Shown here piece by piece: positions 9,972 to 20,116 of a stretch of 64,000 nt of DNA; within the stretch, counting starts at the first letter, position 1, and every line of letters starts with the position of its first letter. Made by a program: the position numbers and the translations under genes. This stretch comes from Acidithiobacillus ferrooxidans ATCC 23270 (GTDB lineage Bacteria; Pseudomonadota; Gammaproteobacteria; Acidithiobacillales; Acidithiobacillaceae), in NCBI RefSeq assembly GCF_000021485.1, contig NC_011761.1, forward strand, positions 588,001-652,000, in the 5' to 3' direction. Under the pieces are notes generated by a model. That model was not told the origin of the DNA and did no database searches. It worked only from the letters and a program-made list of their open reading frames with translations.

Positions 9972-10835
9972 GTGGAACGTCAACAGGTGATTCAGGGTTT
10001 AGCCGCTCTTTTGGGGGACAGCAGCAGCCATCCTCTGCCCGATTTTGCCGGGGTAAAGGCCGCGCGCTGGCGCCATCTGCCCCTCGGTGGCCGTCTGGAA
10101 GGGGTGGCGCGCGTGGATTTGCCGGAGATGGACGAACTGCTCGGCATCGAGGATACCAAGGCCGCACTGGACCTGAACACCCGCCAGTTTGTCGCCGGTT
10201 TTCCCGCCAATGACGCCTTGCTCTGGGGCGGGCGGGGCACGGGCAAGTCTTCGCTGGTCAAGGCGCTCCTGCGTCGCTATGCGGATCAGGGACTGCGGGT
10301 GATTGAAATCGACCCGGACGGCATCCTCGACCTCCCGGAGATTCTGGCGGCGTTGCAGGCGGCCGATCCGCAGCAGGCCTACTACTTTGTGCTCTTCTGC
10401 GATGACCTGTCTTTTGGTGCCGACGACCCCGGCTACAAAGCCCTCAAGTCCCTGCTCGATGGCGGTGTGGAGGCGCGTCCGGATAATGTGCTGCTTTACG
10501 CCACCAGCAACCGGCGGCATCTGATGCCGCGCCATTTTGCCGATAACGAGGAATATCACCGCCACGGTGAGGAAATCATCCCCGGCGAGACGGCGGAAGA
10601 AAAAATCAGCCTCTCCGAGCGCTTCGGCTTATGGCTGGGCTTTTATCCCTTCGATCAGGCCATGTATCTGGATATTTGCATTATCCATCTGCAGCGTCTG
10701 GGGGTGCGGACGCCGCAGGCGGAATGGCGGGAGGAGGCCCTGCGCTGGGCCTTGCAGCGCGGCTCGCGCAGTGGCCGCGTGGCGCGGCAGTTCGCCCGCC
10801 ACTGGGCAGGATCCAGGGCGCTGGCGGCACGATAG
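9972..10835 (+). CDS. DUF815 family AAA-type ATPase
   Basis: Cytoplasmic ATPase of 287 residues of the DUF815 family. Walker A is GGRGTGKSSLVKALL near residue 92, followed by EIDPDGILDLPEI, a Walker B-like YFVLFCDDLSF near residue 140, and YATSNRRHLMPRHF, a sensor-1-like segment. The function of the family is not established. The start is a GTG preceded by AAAGGAG at good spacing. It is convergent with suhB. Confidence 0.82.
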   Translation: MERQQVIQGLAALLGDSSSHPLPDFAGVKAARWRHLPLGGRLEGVARVDLPEMDELLGIEDTKAALDLNTRQFVAGFPANDALLWGGRGTGKSSLVKALLRRYADQGLRVIEIDPDGILDLPEILAALQAADPQQAYYFVLFCDDLSFGADDPGYKALKSLLDGGVEARPDNVLLYATSNRRHLMPRHFADNEEYHRHGEEIIPGETAEEKISLSERFGLWLGFYPFDQAMYLDICIIHLQRLGVRTPQAEWREEALRWALQRGSRSGRVARQFARHWAGSRALAAR

Positions 10836-10919
10836 CCGCTTATCCGTCCGATCGTGGGCCTGGTTCACATTGAGCCAAGCCATCAGTGAGGTGGCCTGGT
10901 CATAGCGGAAATCGACGTT

Positions 10920-11723
10920 TCAACGGGCTGATTGCGGCTGGTTGATTTCCTGGCTGATGATATGCAGCATCTGGGCATGGATGCGCAGATTGCCGGCGAC
11001 GATGTTGCCGTTTTGCAGGTAACCCTGATCACCCTTGAAGTCGGTGGCGACACCGCCCGCCTCCTGCACCAGTAGCGCGCCGGCAGCGAGATCCCAGGGC
11101 TTGAGGTTGAACTCCCAGAAGCCGTCATAGCGGCCTGCAGCGACATAGGCCAGGTCCAGCGCCGCAGAGCCGGGCCGGCGGACGCCCGCAGTCTTCAGCA
11201 TGAAAGCCTTGAGGGTGGCGAGGTAGGTGTCCAGGTGGAAAAAGTCGCGGAAGGGGAAGCCGGTGCCGAGCAGGGCACCATCCAGGTCCTTGCGCTGGGC
11301 AATGCGCAGGCGGCGATCGTTGAGGTGTGCTCCACTGCCGCGACTGGCGGTAAACAGCTCGTTATGCACCGGATCATAGACTACCGCGTGCTCCAGGCGG
11401 TCGAAATGGCGGACGGCAATGGAGACGCCGACCTGCGGCATGCCGTGGATGAAGTTGGTAGTGCCATCGAGGGGGTCAATGATCCATTCGAAGTCTTTAT
11501 CGGAGATGCGGCTGCCTTCTTCGGCGAGAATGCCGTGCTCGGGGTAAGCGCGACGGATAATCTCCACGATGGCGGCCTCGGCGCGCTGATCGACGTCCGT
11601 GACAAAGTCATTGTGCGCCTTGCTGGTGATGCTGATTTCATTGACCCGGTCGAAGCTGCGGTTGATGATATCGCCAGCTTTGCGGGCCGCACGAATGGCG
11701 GTAACGAGAATAGGATGCTGCAT
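10920..11723 (-). CDS. suhB: inositol monophosphatase family protein (SuhB)
   Basis: Metal-dependent phosphatase of 267 residues, the SuhB length. It carries the family motifs FVTDVDQRAE, GILAEEGS, the metal-site WIIDPLDGTTNFIHG near residue 85 and the C-terminal WEFNLKPWDLAAGALLVQEAGG. It hydrolyses inositol-1-phosphate; in E. coli SuhB also takes part in rRNA transcription antitermination. The frame remains open far upstream, but the family N-terminus MQHPILVTAIRAARKAGD fixes the start. It is divergent from trmJ across 48 bases. Confidence 0.95.
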   Translation of the reverse strand: MQHPILVTAIRAARKAGDIINRSFDRVNEISITSKAHNDFVTDVDQRAEAAIVEIIRRAYPEHGILAEEGSRISDKDFEWIIDPLDGTTNFIHGMPQVGVSIAVRHFDRLEHAVVYDPVHNELFTASRGSGAHLNDRRLRIAQRKDLDGALLGTGFPFRDFFHLDTYLATLKAFMLKTAGVRRPGSAALDLAYVAAGRYDGFWEFNLKPWDLAAGALLVQEAGGVATDFKGDQGYLQNGNIVAGNLRIHAQMLHIISQEINQPQSAR

Positions 11724-11771
11724 GGGAACCTTGTGCGAGGATGAGTCGGAATTGGGAGAGTATAAAGGAGA

Positions 11772-12575
11772 ATGGCGGTGGCCGCACGGGCGAGCGCTGC
11801 GGGCATGATCGGGACGTCTTTGCAGGGCTTGCGTATTGTCCTTGTTGAACCCAGTCACCCCGGCAATATCGGGGCGGCGGCACGGGCCATGAAGGTGATG
11901 GGGTTGCGCCATCTGGTGCTGGTCAGTCCGCGCTTTTTCCCCGACCCGGAGGCCACGGCTCTCGCCTCCGGTGCCGAAGATATTCTGGAATCGGCGCAGG
12001 TCTGTACCAATCTGGATACGGCCCTGCAGGGTTGCCACAAGGTCTATGGCACCAGCGCCCGCGGTCGTCGTATCCAGTGGCCCGCCAGCAATGCGCGGGA
12101 GGCGGCGGGGGAGATCCTCGCGGATCTGGACACGGGAGATTGTGCCCTGCTCTTCGGCCGGGAGCGGACGGGGCTGACCAATGCGGAGATGGATCGTTGT
12201 CAGGTGCTGGTGCATATCCCTACGGCGGATGAATACCACTCCCTGAATCTGGGGCAGGCGGTGCAGGTGCTTGCCTATGAGCTCCACATGGCCGCCCTGA
12301 CGGCCCAGCCAGCGCAGGATGTGCCCGCAGAGGATGTGCCGGAGCAACCCGCCCCCATCGAGGATATGGAAGGCTTTTATGGGCACTTGCAGCATGTGCT
12401 GCGCCGCAGTGGTTTTCTGCAGGAGATTCGCGCTACGCGCATGATGCGTCGCTTGCGCCGTCTTTTCGACCGCGCCAGGCCGAGCCAGAACGAGGTGAAC
12501 ATCCTGCGCGGTATCCTTACCGAAATCGAGCGCTGGGCGTCTAAAGTAGACAGAAAGGATCAGGATAGTCTTTAA
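11772..12575 (+). CDS. trmJ: tRNA (cytidine/uridine-32-2'-O)-methyltransferase TrmJ
   Basis: SPOUT-class RNA methyltransferase of about 267 residues. The N-terminal domain has [20 protein letters not shown], and the knotted SAM site includes [17 protein letters not shown] and [20 protein letters not shown]. The C-terminal extension about residues 195-267 is typical of TrmJ as opposed to TrmL. The ATG at 11772 is only one base after AAAGGAG, so the GTG at 11778 or the ATG at 11805 may be the real start. Confidence 0.9.
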   Translation: MAVAARASAAGMIGTSLQGLRIVLVEPSHPGNIGAAARAMKVMGLRHLVLVSPRFFPDPEATALASGAEDILESAQVCTNLDTALQGCHKVYGTSARGRRIQWPASNAREAAGEILADLDTGDCALLFGRERTGLTNAEMDRCQVLVHIPTADEYHSLNLGQAVQVLAYELHMAALTAQPAQDVPAEDVPEQPAPIEDMEGFYGHLQHVLRRSGFLQEIRATRMMRRLRRLFDRARPSQNEVNILRGILTEIERWASKVDRKDQDSL

Positions 12576-13369
12576 TGCGGGGCTTGGTAGTGGCCGGGGC
12601 AAATACGGGGGGTGTGGCTATGGGTGGACGCTGGCGGAGTGACCTCGACGCAGTTTTTGCGCGCGATCCCGCAGCGCGTACCCGTCTGGAAGTGTTGCTC
12701 ACCTATCCCGGTGTTCACGCCCTGTTCCTGCATCGGATCGCTCATGCCCTGTGGCGTCACCGCTGGCGTCTGTTGGCGCGCAGTCTGGCAGCCGTTTCGC
12801 GGTTCTGGACTGGTATCGAGATTCATCCGGGGGCGCAGATCGGTAAGGGTTTCTTCATCGATCATGGAATGGGGGTGGTGATCGGTGAGACGGCGGAGAT
12901 CGGCGACGATTGTACCCTCTATCACGGCGTGACCCTGGGCGGAACTTCCTGGAAGCCGGGTAAACGCCATCCGACTCTGGGGCGTGGTGTCATCGTCGGC
13001 GCTGGTGCCAAGGTGCTGGGACCGGTCGTTATCGGAGATGGCGCGCGGATCGGCTCCAATGCGGTGGTGGTCAAGTCGGTGCCGGAGGGTGCCACCGTGG
13101 TGGGCATCCCTGGGCGGGTCGTCAATAAGGGTGAGCATACGGACAACTTCGAGGCCTATGGCCTGACCGGACAGATGCCCGATCCGGTGGCGCGGGCCGT
13201 GGAATGCATGCTGGAGCACATGCATCGCCAGGATGCGGAGATTGCGCAACTGCGGGATGGGGTGCAGCGCTTGCAGCCCCTGGAGACCATGATGCCTGTG
13301 GAGGAGATCGTCTGTGTGCTGGATGATGATGCACCGGAAGGCGAGGGAACTCGTGCGGGTAATACTTGA
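12575..13369 (+). CDS. cysE: serine O-acetyltransferase
   Basis: Makes O-acetylserine for cysteine synthesis. The core carries the left-handed beta-helix hexapeptide repeats [36 protein letters not shown] and the loop [15 protein letters not shown]. An alternative start, [17 protein letters not shown] at 12620, fits the family N-terminus better than the ATG at 12575, which overlaps the trmJ stop. Standing first before iscR is a known arrangement that supplies cysteine to IscS. Confidence 0.93.
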   Translation: MRGLVVAGANTGGVAMGGRWRSDLDAVFARDPAARTRLEVLLTYPGVHALFLHRIAHALWRHRWRLLARSLAAVSRFWTGIEIHPGAQIGKGFFIDHGMGVVIGETAEIGDDCTLYHGVTLGGTSWKPGKRHPTLGRGVIVGAGAKVLGPVVIGDGARIGSNAVVVKSVPEGATVVGIPGRVVNKGEHTDNFEAYGLTGQMPDPVARAVECMLEHMHRQDAEIAQLRDGVQRLQPLETMMPVEEIVCVLDDDAPEGEGTRAGNT

Positions 13370-13393
13370 CTAATTTGGTACGGATAGTAGGAT
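13362..13393 (+). promoter_or_regulatory. isc operon promoter with a probable IscR type 1 half-site
   Basis: ATACTTGACTA matches the left half of the IscR type 1 consensus (ATASYYGACTR) exactly, followed by an AT-rich centre and a degenerate right half. The same bases give a -35 TTGACT, a 16-base spacer and a -10 TAGGAT. The site overlaps the end of cysE and lies just before iscR, which fits autorepression by [2Fe-2S] IscR. The right half-site fits only with a one-base insertion. Confidence 0.5.
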
Positions 13394-13414
13394 GTCGTGC
13401 AGAGGGCACCAGAT

Positions 13415-13903
13415 ATGAAACTGACGACAAAAGGACGCTACGCGGTGACCGCCATGCTGGATCTGGCACTCAATCAGCGTGGCGGTGTGGTGACCGTGGC
13501 CGATATCTCGCAGCGTCAGCAGATTTCTGTGGCTTACCTGGAGCAGCTCTTTGGGCGGCTGCGCCGTTTTGGTCTGGTGGAAAGTGTACGCGGGCCGGGC
13601 GGCGGTTACCGACTGGCCATGCCGGACTCGGAGATTCCGTTGACGCGGATTGTGGAGGCCGTCAATGAGTCCATCAGTACGACCCAGTGTGGTGGTGACC
13701 CGCATCTGTGTTGTAAGGGGGATGGGCAGCAGTGCCTTACTCACGACCTGTGGGAAGAATTGGGAAATCGTATCGCCGAGTTTCTCGGGGGGATTACCCT
13801 TGGTCAACTGGTACAGAAGCAGTTGCACAAGGAGTTGATGCAGGCAGCTCCGATCGCGATGACGGATAAAACACCACTGCGCGAGACGCATGACACCGCT
13901 TAA
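13415..13903 (+). CDS. iscR: Fe-S cluster assembly transcription factor IscR
   Basis: Rrf2-family winged-helix regulator of 162 residues starting [18 protein letters not shown]. The recognition helix region is [17 protein letters not shown], and the wing [10 protein letters not shown] is intact. The C-terminal half carries the three clustered cysteines ([20 protein letters not shown]) that bind a [2Fe-2S] cluster. It heads the isc operon and probably represses it when holo. A start six codons upstream is possible but not conserved. Confidence 0.96.
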   Translation: MKLTTKGRYAVTAMLDLALNQRGGVVTVADISQRQQISVAYLEQLFGRLRRFGLVESVRGPGGGYRLAMPDSEIPLTRIVEAVNESISTTQCGGDPHLCCKGDGQQCLTHDLWEELGNRIAEFLGGITLGQLVQKQLHKELMQAAPIAMTDKTPLRETHDTA

Positions 13904-13922
13904 AACCGAGAGGTACGGAAAA

Positions 13923-15188
13923 ATGGATCAACCCAAAATCATTGAACTGAATGTCGAGCAGCCTTTGCGGATCGATCCGGATCGTCCCATTTATCTGGAC
14001 TACCAGGCGACGACCCCCGTCGACCCGATCGTCCTGGAACAGATGCTGCCCTTTCTGACCCATGACTTTGGTAATGCGGCCAGCCGTTCCCATCCCTACG
14101 GCTGGACGGCGGAAAAGGCGGTGGAGAAGGCGCGTCAGCAGGTTGCGGATACCATCCACGCCGACCCCCGTGAAATCGTCTGGACGTCGGGCGCGACGGA
14201 AGCGACCAATCTGGCCCTCAAGGGCGCGGCGCATTTTTATTCCGGCAAAGGCAGGCATCTCGTCACCCTGCGTACCGAACACAAGGCGACTCTGGACACT
14301 TGTCGCCAACTGGAGCGCGAAGGCTTTGAAGTTACCTATCTGGAAGTACAGGAAGACGGTCTGGTCGACCTCCAGGTCTTTGAAGCGGCCCTCCGTCCAG
14401 ATACCATCATGGCTTCCGTGCTGTATGTGAACAACGAAATCGGCGTCATCCAGCCCATGGAAGAAATCGGCAGGATACTGCGCGCCCACAAGATATTGTT
14501 CCATGTGGATGCGGTGCAGGCCCTGGGCAAGATCCCGGTAGATGTGGAAGCCATCCAGGCGGACATGATGAGTCTATCCGGACATAAGATCTACGGACCC
14601 AAGGGCATTGGTGCCCTCTACGTGCGGCGTAAGCCCCGGGTGCGGGTTGAGGCGCAGATACATGGTGGAGGCCACGAGCGCGGCATGCGTTCCGGGACTT
14701 TGCCTACGCACCAGATCGTCGGCATGGGTGCGGCAGCCGAACTGGCCGTGCAGTCGATGGAGAGCGATGGCAAACGTATCCGCCAGTTACGTGACCGTCT
14801 GCTCGAGGGCATTCGGGAACGGGTGGAAGAAACCTATATCAATGGCAACATGGAACACCGGGTGCCGCACAACCTCAATATCAGCTTTGCCTTTGTGGAA
14901 GGCGAGTCGCTGATCATGGCGCTGAAGGAAATTGCCGTATCCAGCGGATCGGCCTGTACCTCGGCCAGCCTGGAGCCTTCTTATGTGCTCCGCGCCTTGG
15001 GTAAGTCCGATGAGCTGGCGCACAGTTCCATCCGCTTTGGCATCGGTCGCTACACGACGGAAGAGGAAATTGACGCTACTATCGGACTGATTGCTGCGAA
15101 GGTGGACAAGTTACGGGAGTTGTCTCCCCTCTGGGAGATGCATCAGGAAGGCATTGATATCCACAGCATTCAGTGGGCCGCGCACTAA
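13923..15188 (+). CDS. iscS: cysteine desulfurase IscS
   Basis: PLP enzyme that takes sulfur from cysteine for Fe-S clusters and tRNA thiolation. It shows [13 protein letters not shown] at the N-terminus, [14 protein letters not shown], the PLP lysine in [10 protein letters not shown] and the mobile catalytic loop [17 protein letters not shown]. From the ATG at 13923 it has 421 residues, slightly longer than E. coli IscS (404) because of an N-terminal extension of about 20 residues. An in-frame ATG at 13890 would overlap iscR by 14 bases. Confidence 0.97.
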   Translation: MDQPKIIELNVEQPLRIDPDRPIYLDYQATTPVDPIVLEQMLPFLTHDFGNAASRSHPYGWTAEKAVEKARQQVADTIHADPREIVWTSGATEATNLALKGAAHFYSGKGRHLVTLRTEHKATLDTCRQLEREGFEVTYLEVQEDGLVDLQVFEAALRPDTIMASVLYVNNEIGVIQPMEEIGRILRAHKILFHVDAVQALGKIPVDVEAIQADMMSLSGHKIYGPKGIGALYVRRKPRVRVEAQIHGGGHERGMRSGTLPTHQIVGMGAAAELAVQSMESDGKRIRQLRDRLLEGIRERVEETYINGNMEHRVPHNLNISFAFVEGESLIMALKEIAVSSGSACTSASLEPSYVLRALGKSDELAHSSIRFGIGRYTTEEEIDATIGLIAAKVDKLRELSPLWEMHQEGIDIHSIQWAAH

Positions 15189-15212
15189 GGTCCTTACAAG
15201 AGGAGAACCATC

Positions 15213-15644
15213 ATGGCATACAGTGAAAAGGTGATCGATCATTATGAACATCCCCGCAACGTGGGGGCACTGGACAAGGATGACAGCGGCGTCGGCACCG
15301 GTATGGTGGGTGCACCGGCCTGCGGCGATGTGATGCGTTTGCAGATCAGGGTGAACGGGCAGGGCATTATCGAAGATGCCAAGTTCAAGACCTATGGCTG
15401 CGGTTCGGCCATTGCGTCCAGTTCGCTGGTGACGGAGTGGGTCAAGGGCAAAACCCTCGATGAAGCGATGGCCATCAAGAACAGCCAGATCGCCGAAGAG
15501 CTGGAACTGCCTCCGGTCAAGATTCACTGCTCCGTGCTGGCCGAAGACGCCATCAAGGCGGCGGTGGAGGATTACCGCAAAAAGCAGGGTGGCGCGTCGA
15601 CGGCGGCGCAACCGGAAATGGCCGGTGCCCAGGCGGCACACTAG
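15213..15644 (+). CDS. iscU: Fe-S cluster scaffold IscU
   Basis: Scaffold on which IscS and frataxin-type partners build [2Fe-2S] clusters. The 143 residues include all three cluster cysteines C37, C63 and C106, and the HscA recognition motif LPPVK just before C106. A 15-residue Ala/Gln-rich tail extends beyond the usual length (about 128). A strong AGGAG ribosome binding site precedes the ATG. Confidence 0.97.
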   Translation: MAYSEKVIDHYEHPRNVGALDKDDSGVGTGMVGAPACGDVMRLQIRVNGQGIIEDAKFKTYGCGSAIASSSLVTEWVKGKTLDEAMAIKNSQIAEELELPPVKIHCSVLAEDAIKAAVEDYRKKQGGASTAAQPEMAGAQAAH

Positions 15645-15653
15645 GATACCGTC

Positions 15654-15977
15654 ATGGCTTTGACCTTATCGGAAAGTGCGGCGCGGCAGGTGCGCAAGAG
15701 TATTGCCAAACGTGGCAAGGGTCTGGGTATCCGCATCGGCGTGAAAACCAGCGGTTGCTCGGGGCTGTCGTATGTCATGGAGTTTGTGGATGTCCCCAAC
15801 CCGGAAGATCTGGTGTTTCCCCATGATGACGTGAATCTTTTCGTGGACCCCAAAAGTCTCATTTATCTGGATGGCACCGAACTGGACTTCACCCGGGAAG
15901 GCTTGAACGAGGGATTCCGTTTTAATAATCCCAACGTGAAGGATGCCTGCGGTTGCGGTGAGAGCTTTACGACCTGA
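15654..15977 (+). CDS. iscA: A-type Fe-S carrier IscA
   Basis: Carrier of assembled clusters, 107 residues. The three conserved cysteines are in [10 protein letters not shown] and the C-terminal DACGCGESF. It lies 9 bases after iscU, and its stop overlaps the hscB start (TGATG), so translation is probably coupled. Confidence 0.96.
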   Translation: MALTLSESAARQVRKSIAKRGKGLGIRIGVKTSGCSGLSYVMEFVDVPNPEDLVFPHDDVNLFVDPKSLIYLDGTELDFTREGLNEGFRFNNPNVKDACGCGESFTT

Positions 15978-16594
15978 TGGTGGACTCCTGTTGCCGCTGC
16001 GGGGCGGAGTTGGGTGCTCCGCCCGCGCTTTGCGCTTCTTGCGGGGCGGTGCAGCCCTTCCGCGCGGACCTGTCCCTGTATGCGGTGGCGGGCCTGCCCG
16101 AAACTTATGATCTGGACGTGCAGGCGCTGCGCACCCAAGTATTGGCGCTGCAAAAAGGCCTGCATCCGGACCGCTTCGCCAATGCAGAACCGGCGGCAAG
16201 ACGCTATTCCCTGGAGTGGAGTACCCGCCTCAATGAGGCCTTAGCCATATTGCGGGACCCCCTGCGGCGTGCCGATTATCTCCTGCAGCGGCAAGGCGTG
16301 GACGCGCTGGGTGAGCAGGTGAAGGTCGCTGACCCGGAACTGCTGATGACCCAGATGATCTATCGCGAACGTCTGGAAGATCTGGTGGCGGCACACGACC
16401 TGTCGGGCATGGAGGCTTTGCGTCAGGAAGTGGATACGGCAGTGAGCGGCGTGGTGCAACGTCTCAGGGGATTGTTGGGCATTTTACCCTGTGTTGAGCC
16501 GGAAGCAGCGGGTGCTGCGCTGCGCGAGTTGCAGTTTCTCGATAAGCTTCTCGGCGAGATCGATCGCTGCGAAGAGTCTTTGCAGAATGCCTGA
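15977..16594 (+). CDS. hscB: co-chaperone HscB with N-terminal tetracysteine domain
   Basis: J-domain protein that brings IscU to HscA. The 205 residues have an N-terminal extension with two CxxC knuckles (C5/C8 and C19/C22), probably a zinc site, then a J domain with the HPD triad at residues 63-65, and the C-terminal three-helix IscU-binding domain. E. coli HscB lacks the cysteine extension, whereas the mitochondrial homologue has a comparable one. The start overlaps the iscA stop. Confidence 0.93.
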   Translation: MVDSCCRCGAELGAPPALCASCGAVQPFRADLSLYAVAGLPETYDLDVQALRTQVLALQKGLHPDRFANAEPAARRYSLEWSTRLNEALAILRDPLRRADYLLQRQGVDALGEQVKVADPELLMTQMIYRERLEDLVAAHDLSGMEALRQEVDTAVSGVVQRLRGLLGILPCVEPEAAGAALRELQFLDKLLGEIDRCEESLQNA

Positions 16595-16627
16595 GCGGCG
16601 GAACCTTTACAATCAGGGCGATATATC

Positions 16628-18493
16628 ATGGCGTTAATGCAAATTGCAGAACCGGGCACGGCCGCTGATCCCCATCAGCGGCGGCTGGCTATCGGTATCG
16701 ACCTGGGAACCACCCATTCGCTGGTGGCCTCCGTATTGTCGGCGGTGCCCACCGTCATGCGCGATCATGACGGTAAATATCTCCTGCCTTCGGTGGTGCG
16801 CTACCTCGGCGGCGGCGGTATTCATGTAGGCTATCCCGCGGTCGCTGCCGCCGGGCAGGACCCGCACAATACCATCGCCTCGGCGAAACGCCTGATGGGG
16901 CGCGGCCACGGCGATGTGCAAACCCTCGCCGGGCACCTACCTTACGACCTTGTTCCTGGAGAGGGTATGGTGCGCCTGCGTACAGTGGCGGGTGAAAAAT
17001 CCCCCGTAGAGGTGTCTGCCGAAATATTGCGGGTGCTCAAAGAGCGGGCGGTGGAAACCCTGGGTGGCGAACCGGAGGGCGCGGTGATCACGGTGCCCGC
17101 TTATTTCGACGAGGCCCAGCGTCAGGCCACCAAAGATGCGGCCCGTCTGGCGGGACTGAACGTGTTGCGTCTACTGGCCGAGCCGACCGCGGCGGCGGTG
17201 GCCTATGGCTTGGACAAGGGCAGTGAAGGCATTTTTGCCATCTACGATCTGGGCGGCGGAACCTTCGATATTTCCATATTGCGCCTGCAGGCCGGAGTCT
17301 TTGAGGTGCTGGCGACCGCCGGTGATTCCGCCCTGGGCGGTGACGATATGGATCATGCGCTGGCCGAATGGCTGATGCAGGAGGAGGGCGGCGATGCGTC
17401 CGATCCCCTCTGGCGGCGGCAGGTGCTGCAGCAGGCGCGTACCGCCAAGGAGGCGCTCAGTGCCGTTGCTGAAACGATGATAGTGCTGACGCCTTCCGGT
17501 CGCGCGGCCCGCGAGATAAAACTGTCGCGTGGCCGGTTGGAGTCACTGATTCAGCCGGTGATCCAGCGGTCCCTCCCGGCTTGTCGGCGGGCGCTGCGGG
17601 ATGCCGGTTTAAAGCTGGATGAGATTGAAGGCGTGGTGCTGGTGGGCGGCGCCACCCGTGTCCCCGCCGTGCGCGCGATGGTGGAGGAATTCTTTCGGCA
17701 GAAGCCGCTGACGGACATCGACCCCGATCAGGTGGTGGCCATAGGGGCCGCCATTCAGGCCGATGCCCTGGTAGGCAATCAGCGTGAAGATTTGCTGCTC
17801 ATGGACGTGCTGCCGCTGTCCCTTGGTCTGGAGACCATGGGCGGACTGGTGGAGAAAATCATTCCCCGCAATACCCCTATTCCGGTGGCACGGGCGCAGG
17901 AGTTCACCACCTTCAAGGATGGTCAGACGGCCATGAGTATTCACGTCGTGCAGGGGGAGCGCGATCTGGTGCAGGACTGTCGTTCTCTGGCGCGTTTCAG
18001 TCTGCGCGGCATTCCCCCCATGGTGGCCGGTGCCGCAAGGATTCGCGTGACTTTTCAGGTGGACGCCGATGGCCTGCTGGCGGTGCGTGCAGAGGAAACC
18101 AGTACGGGGGTGCGTTCGGAAGTCGTCGTCAAACCGTCTTACGGTCTGAATGATGAAGAAATCGCCAGGATGTTGCAGGACTCGTTCATCCATGGCGCCG
18201 AAGACGTGGTCAGAAGACGCCTGTCAGAAGCCAAAGTGGAGGGTGAGCGCGTACGCGAAGCCTTGCGTACGGCTTTGGCCGCCGATGCCGACCTGCTGGA
18301 TCCGGCGGAGCGGGAAGCCCTGGACAAGGCCGGTACCGCGTTGACCAACGCCTTGTCGGGTGACGACGCCGGCGTGATCACGGCCGCCGCGGAGGCGGTG
18401 GAAACCGCCGCAGAACCGCTGGTGCAACGGCGTATGGACAGTGCCCTACGCCGCGCCATCACTGGCCGTTCCATTGACGAACTGGGAGACTGA
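16628..18493 (+). CDS. hscA: Fe-S assembly Hsp70 chaperone HscA
   Basis: Specialised Hsp70 of 621 residues that remodels IscU. ATPase-domain signatures are [12 protein letters not shown] near residue 25, [28 protein letters not shown] and [17 protein letters not shown]; the substrate-binding domain follows from about residue 390. The N-terminal extension before IGIDLG (about 20 residues) is usual for HscA. It is followed directly by fdx with no gap. Confidence 0.97.
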   Translation: MALMQIAEPGTAADPHQRRLAIGIDLGTTHSLVASVLSAVPTVMRDHDGKYLLPSVVRYLGGGGIHVGYPAVAAAGQDPHNTIASAKRLMGRGHGDVQTLAGHLPYDLVPGEGMVRLRTVAGEKSPVEVSAEILRVLKERAVETLGGEPEGAVITVPAYFDEAQRQATKDAARLAGLNVLRLLAEPTAAAVAYGLDKGSEGIFAIYDLGGGTFDISILRLQAGVFEVLATAGDSALGGDDMDHALAEWLMQEEGGDASDPLWRRQVLQQARTAKEALSAVAETMIVLTPSGRAAREIKLSRGRLESLIQPVIQRSLPACRRALRDAGLKLDEIEGVVLVGGATRVPAVRAMVEEFFRQKPLTDIDPDQVVAIGAAIQADALVGNQREDLLLMDVLPLSLGLETMGGLVEKIIPRNTPIPVARAQEFTTFKDGQTAMSIHVVQGERDLVQDCRSLARFSLRGIPPMVAGAARIRVTFQVDADGLLAVRAEETSTGVRSEVVVKPSYGLNDEEIARMLQDSFIHGAEDVVRRRLSEAKVEGERVREALRTALAADADLLDPAEREALDKAGTALTNALSGDDAGVITAAAEAVETAAEPLVQRRMDSALRRAITGRSIDELGD

Positions 18494-18832
18494 ATGACAA
18501 AAATACGCGTCCTGCCGAACCCGGAAGTCTGTCCCGAGGGGGCGGAGTTCGACGCTGAGCCGGGGGAGACCATCATCGCCGCGGCACTGCGCAATGATAT
18601 TCACATCGAGCATGCCTGCGAGATGTCCTGCGCCTGCACTACCTGTCATGTGATTCTGCGCGCGGGTTTTGACAGTCTCGTCCCTGCGGAAGAAAAAGAA
18701 GAGGATTTGCTCGATAAGGCCTGGGGCCTGGAGCCGACCTCCCGCCTCAGTTGCCAGGCGAAAGTGACGAATACCCAACTGGTCATCGAAATCCCCAAAT
18801 ACACCATCAATCTGGAAAAGGAGCGGCACTGA
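18494..18832 (+). CDS. fdx: [2Fe-2S] ferredoxin, Isc type
   Basis: Adrenodoxin-like ferredoxin of 112 residues that supplies electrons to cluster assembly. Ligands are C42, C48, C51 and C87; the extra C46 that is characteristic of Isc ferredoxins is also present. It starts immediately after the hscA stop, and its own stop overlaps the iscX start. Confidence 0.96.
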   Translation: MTKIRVLPNPEVCPEGAEFDAEPGETIIAAALRNDIHIEHACEMSCACTTCHVILRAGFDSLVPAEEKEEDLLDKAWGLEPTSRLSCQAKVTNTQLVIEIPKYTINLEKERH

Positions 18833-19026
18833 TGCGCTGGACCGACACCTCGGAGCTTGCCATTGCCCTGGATGAAGCCCACCCGGACGCCGATGTGGCC
18901 CATCTGCGTTTCACCGACCTGCACCGCTGGATATTAGAGCTGCCTGATTTTGAAGGCGAACCAGAAAAGTCCAGCGAAGGCATCCTCGAAGCCATCCAGA
19001 TGGCCTGGTTGGCGGAGAAGGACTGA
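18832..19026 (+). CDS. iscX: IscX (YfhJ) Fe-S assembly accessory protein
   Basis: Acidic protein of 64 residues starting MRWTDTSELAIALDEAHPD, with DLHRWILELPDFEGEP and the C-terminal ILEAIQMAWLAEKD, all typical of IscX. It binds IscS and iron and adjusts desulfurase activity. The start codon overlaps the fdx stop (TGATG). Confidence 0.95.
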   Translation: MRWTDTSELAIALDEAHPDADVAHLRFTDLHRWILELPDFEGEPEKSSEGILEAIQMAWLAEKD

Positions 19027-19039
19027 GTCGGACCGCGCC

Positions 19040-20098
19040 ATGGCCGATAAAAAAGCCCTCATCGCCCTCTCGGGAGGAGTGGATTCCGCCGTGGCGGCCC
19101 TGCTCATGCAGGGGCAGGGCTACGAACTCACCGGCGTGACCATGCGCCTGTGGCCCAGGAGCCGCTGCTGCGATGAAAAAGATATCGAAGACGCCGCCGA
19201 GATCTGCGCCCGTCTGGGGATTCCCTACACGGTGCTGGATTATCGCGAGGCGTTCCGACGTCAGGTGGTCGACGTATTTGTCGCCGAATATCAGGCGGGG
19301 CGTACGCCCAATCCTTGTGCGCGCTGCAATCAGTTCCTCAAGTTCGATGCTTTGCTGGCGGAAGGCGAAAAGTTGGGCGCCACGATGCTGGCGACGGGCC
19401 ATTATGCGCGGCTGGCGGAAACCTCCTCGGGTACTGCTCTGCTGCGTGGCCGTGACCATGCCAAAGATCAATCCTATTTTCTTTTCGCCATTGGCGCGGG
19501 GATACTGTCCCGCCTGCGCTTTCCCGTGGGTGGCATGAACAAGGACGAGGTGCGCGCCATGGCCCGTAAGCATGGCCTGCCCGTGGCCGCCAAGCAGGAC
19601 TCACAGGATATCTGCTTTGTCCCGGACGGCGACTACCGCCGCTTTCTGGAGGATTACGCCGGGCTGGACATGGCGCAGGAAGGAGAGATGGTTGACAGCA
19701 GCGGGCAGGTGCTGGGCCATCATCCGGGTACGCTCCACTTCACCGTAGGGCAGCGCAAAGGTCTGGGTGGCGGCAGTGACCAGCCGCGCTATGTCCTTGC
19801 GCTGGACCCGGCGCAGAACCGGGTGATTGTCGGAGGTGAGGATGAGCTCTACCGCGGTGTGGTCAGCCTGGCCGAGTGCAACTGGCTGACGGATTTGTCC
19901 CCCGGCGAAACCCACGCCGTGACCGTAAAACTGCGTTACCGCTCCCGCGCCGAGTCGGCCATGCTGCATCTGCTCTCCGATGCCCGGGCCGAACTCCGCT
20001 TTCGCGAGCCGCAACGCGCCGTTACCCCCGGTCAGGCCGCCGTCTGCTATCAGGGTGAGCGCCTGCTGGGCGGAGGGTGGATTCAGGGCACGGAATAG
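19040..20098 (+). CDS. mnmA: tRNA-uridine 2-sulfurtransferase MnmA
   Basis: Thiolates U34 of tRNA Glu, Gln and Lys with sulfur that starts from IscS, which makes its place at the end of the isc operon meaningful. 352 residues. The PP-loop is ALSGGVDSAVAALL at the N-terminus; the two catalytic cysteines are in NPCARCNQFLKF and QDSQDICFVPDGDY. The ATG at 19040 lies 13 bases after iscX; a longer frame exists upstream but overlaps iscX. Confidence 0.96.
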   Translation: MADKKALIALSGGVDSAVAALLMQGQGYELTGVTMRLWPRSRCCDEKDIEDAAEICARLGIPYTVLDYREAFRRQVVDVFVAEYQAGRTPNPCARCNQFLKFDALLAEGEKLGATMLATGHYARLAETSSGTALLRGRDHAKDQSYFLFAIGAGILSRLRFPVGGMNKDEVRAMARKHGLPVAAKQDSQDICFVPDGDYRRFLEDYAGLDMAQEGEMVDSSGQVLGHHPGTLHFTVGQRKGLGGGSDQPRYVLALDPAQNRVIVGGEDELYRGVVSLAECNWLTDLSPGETHAVTVKLRYRSRAESAMLHLLSDARAELRFREPQRAVTPGQAAVCYQGERLLGGGWIQGTE

Positions 20099-20116
20099 TC
20101 CACGGGCGCGCCTGGG

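Noticed and set aside
10920-12602. A 560-codon minus-strand frame across suhB and trmJ
   Set aside because: Only the last 267 codons match the inositol monophosphatase family; the first part is antisense to trmJ and has no family similarity.
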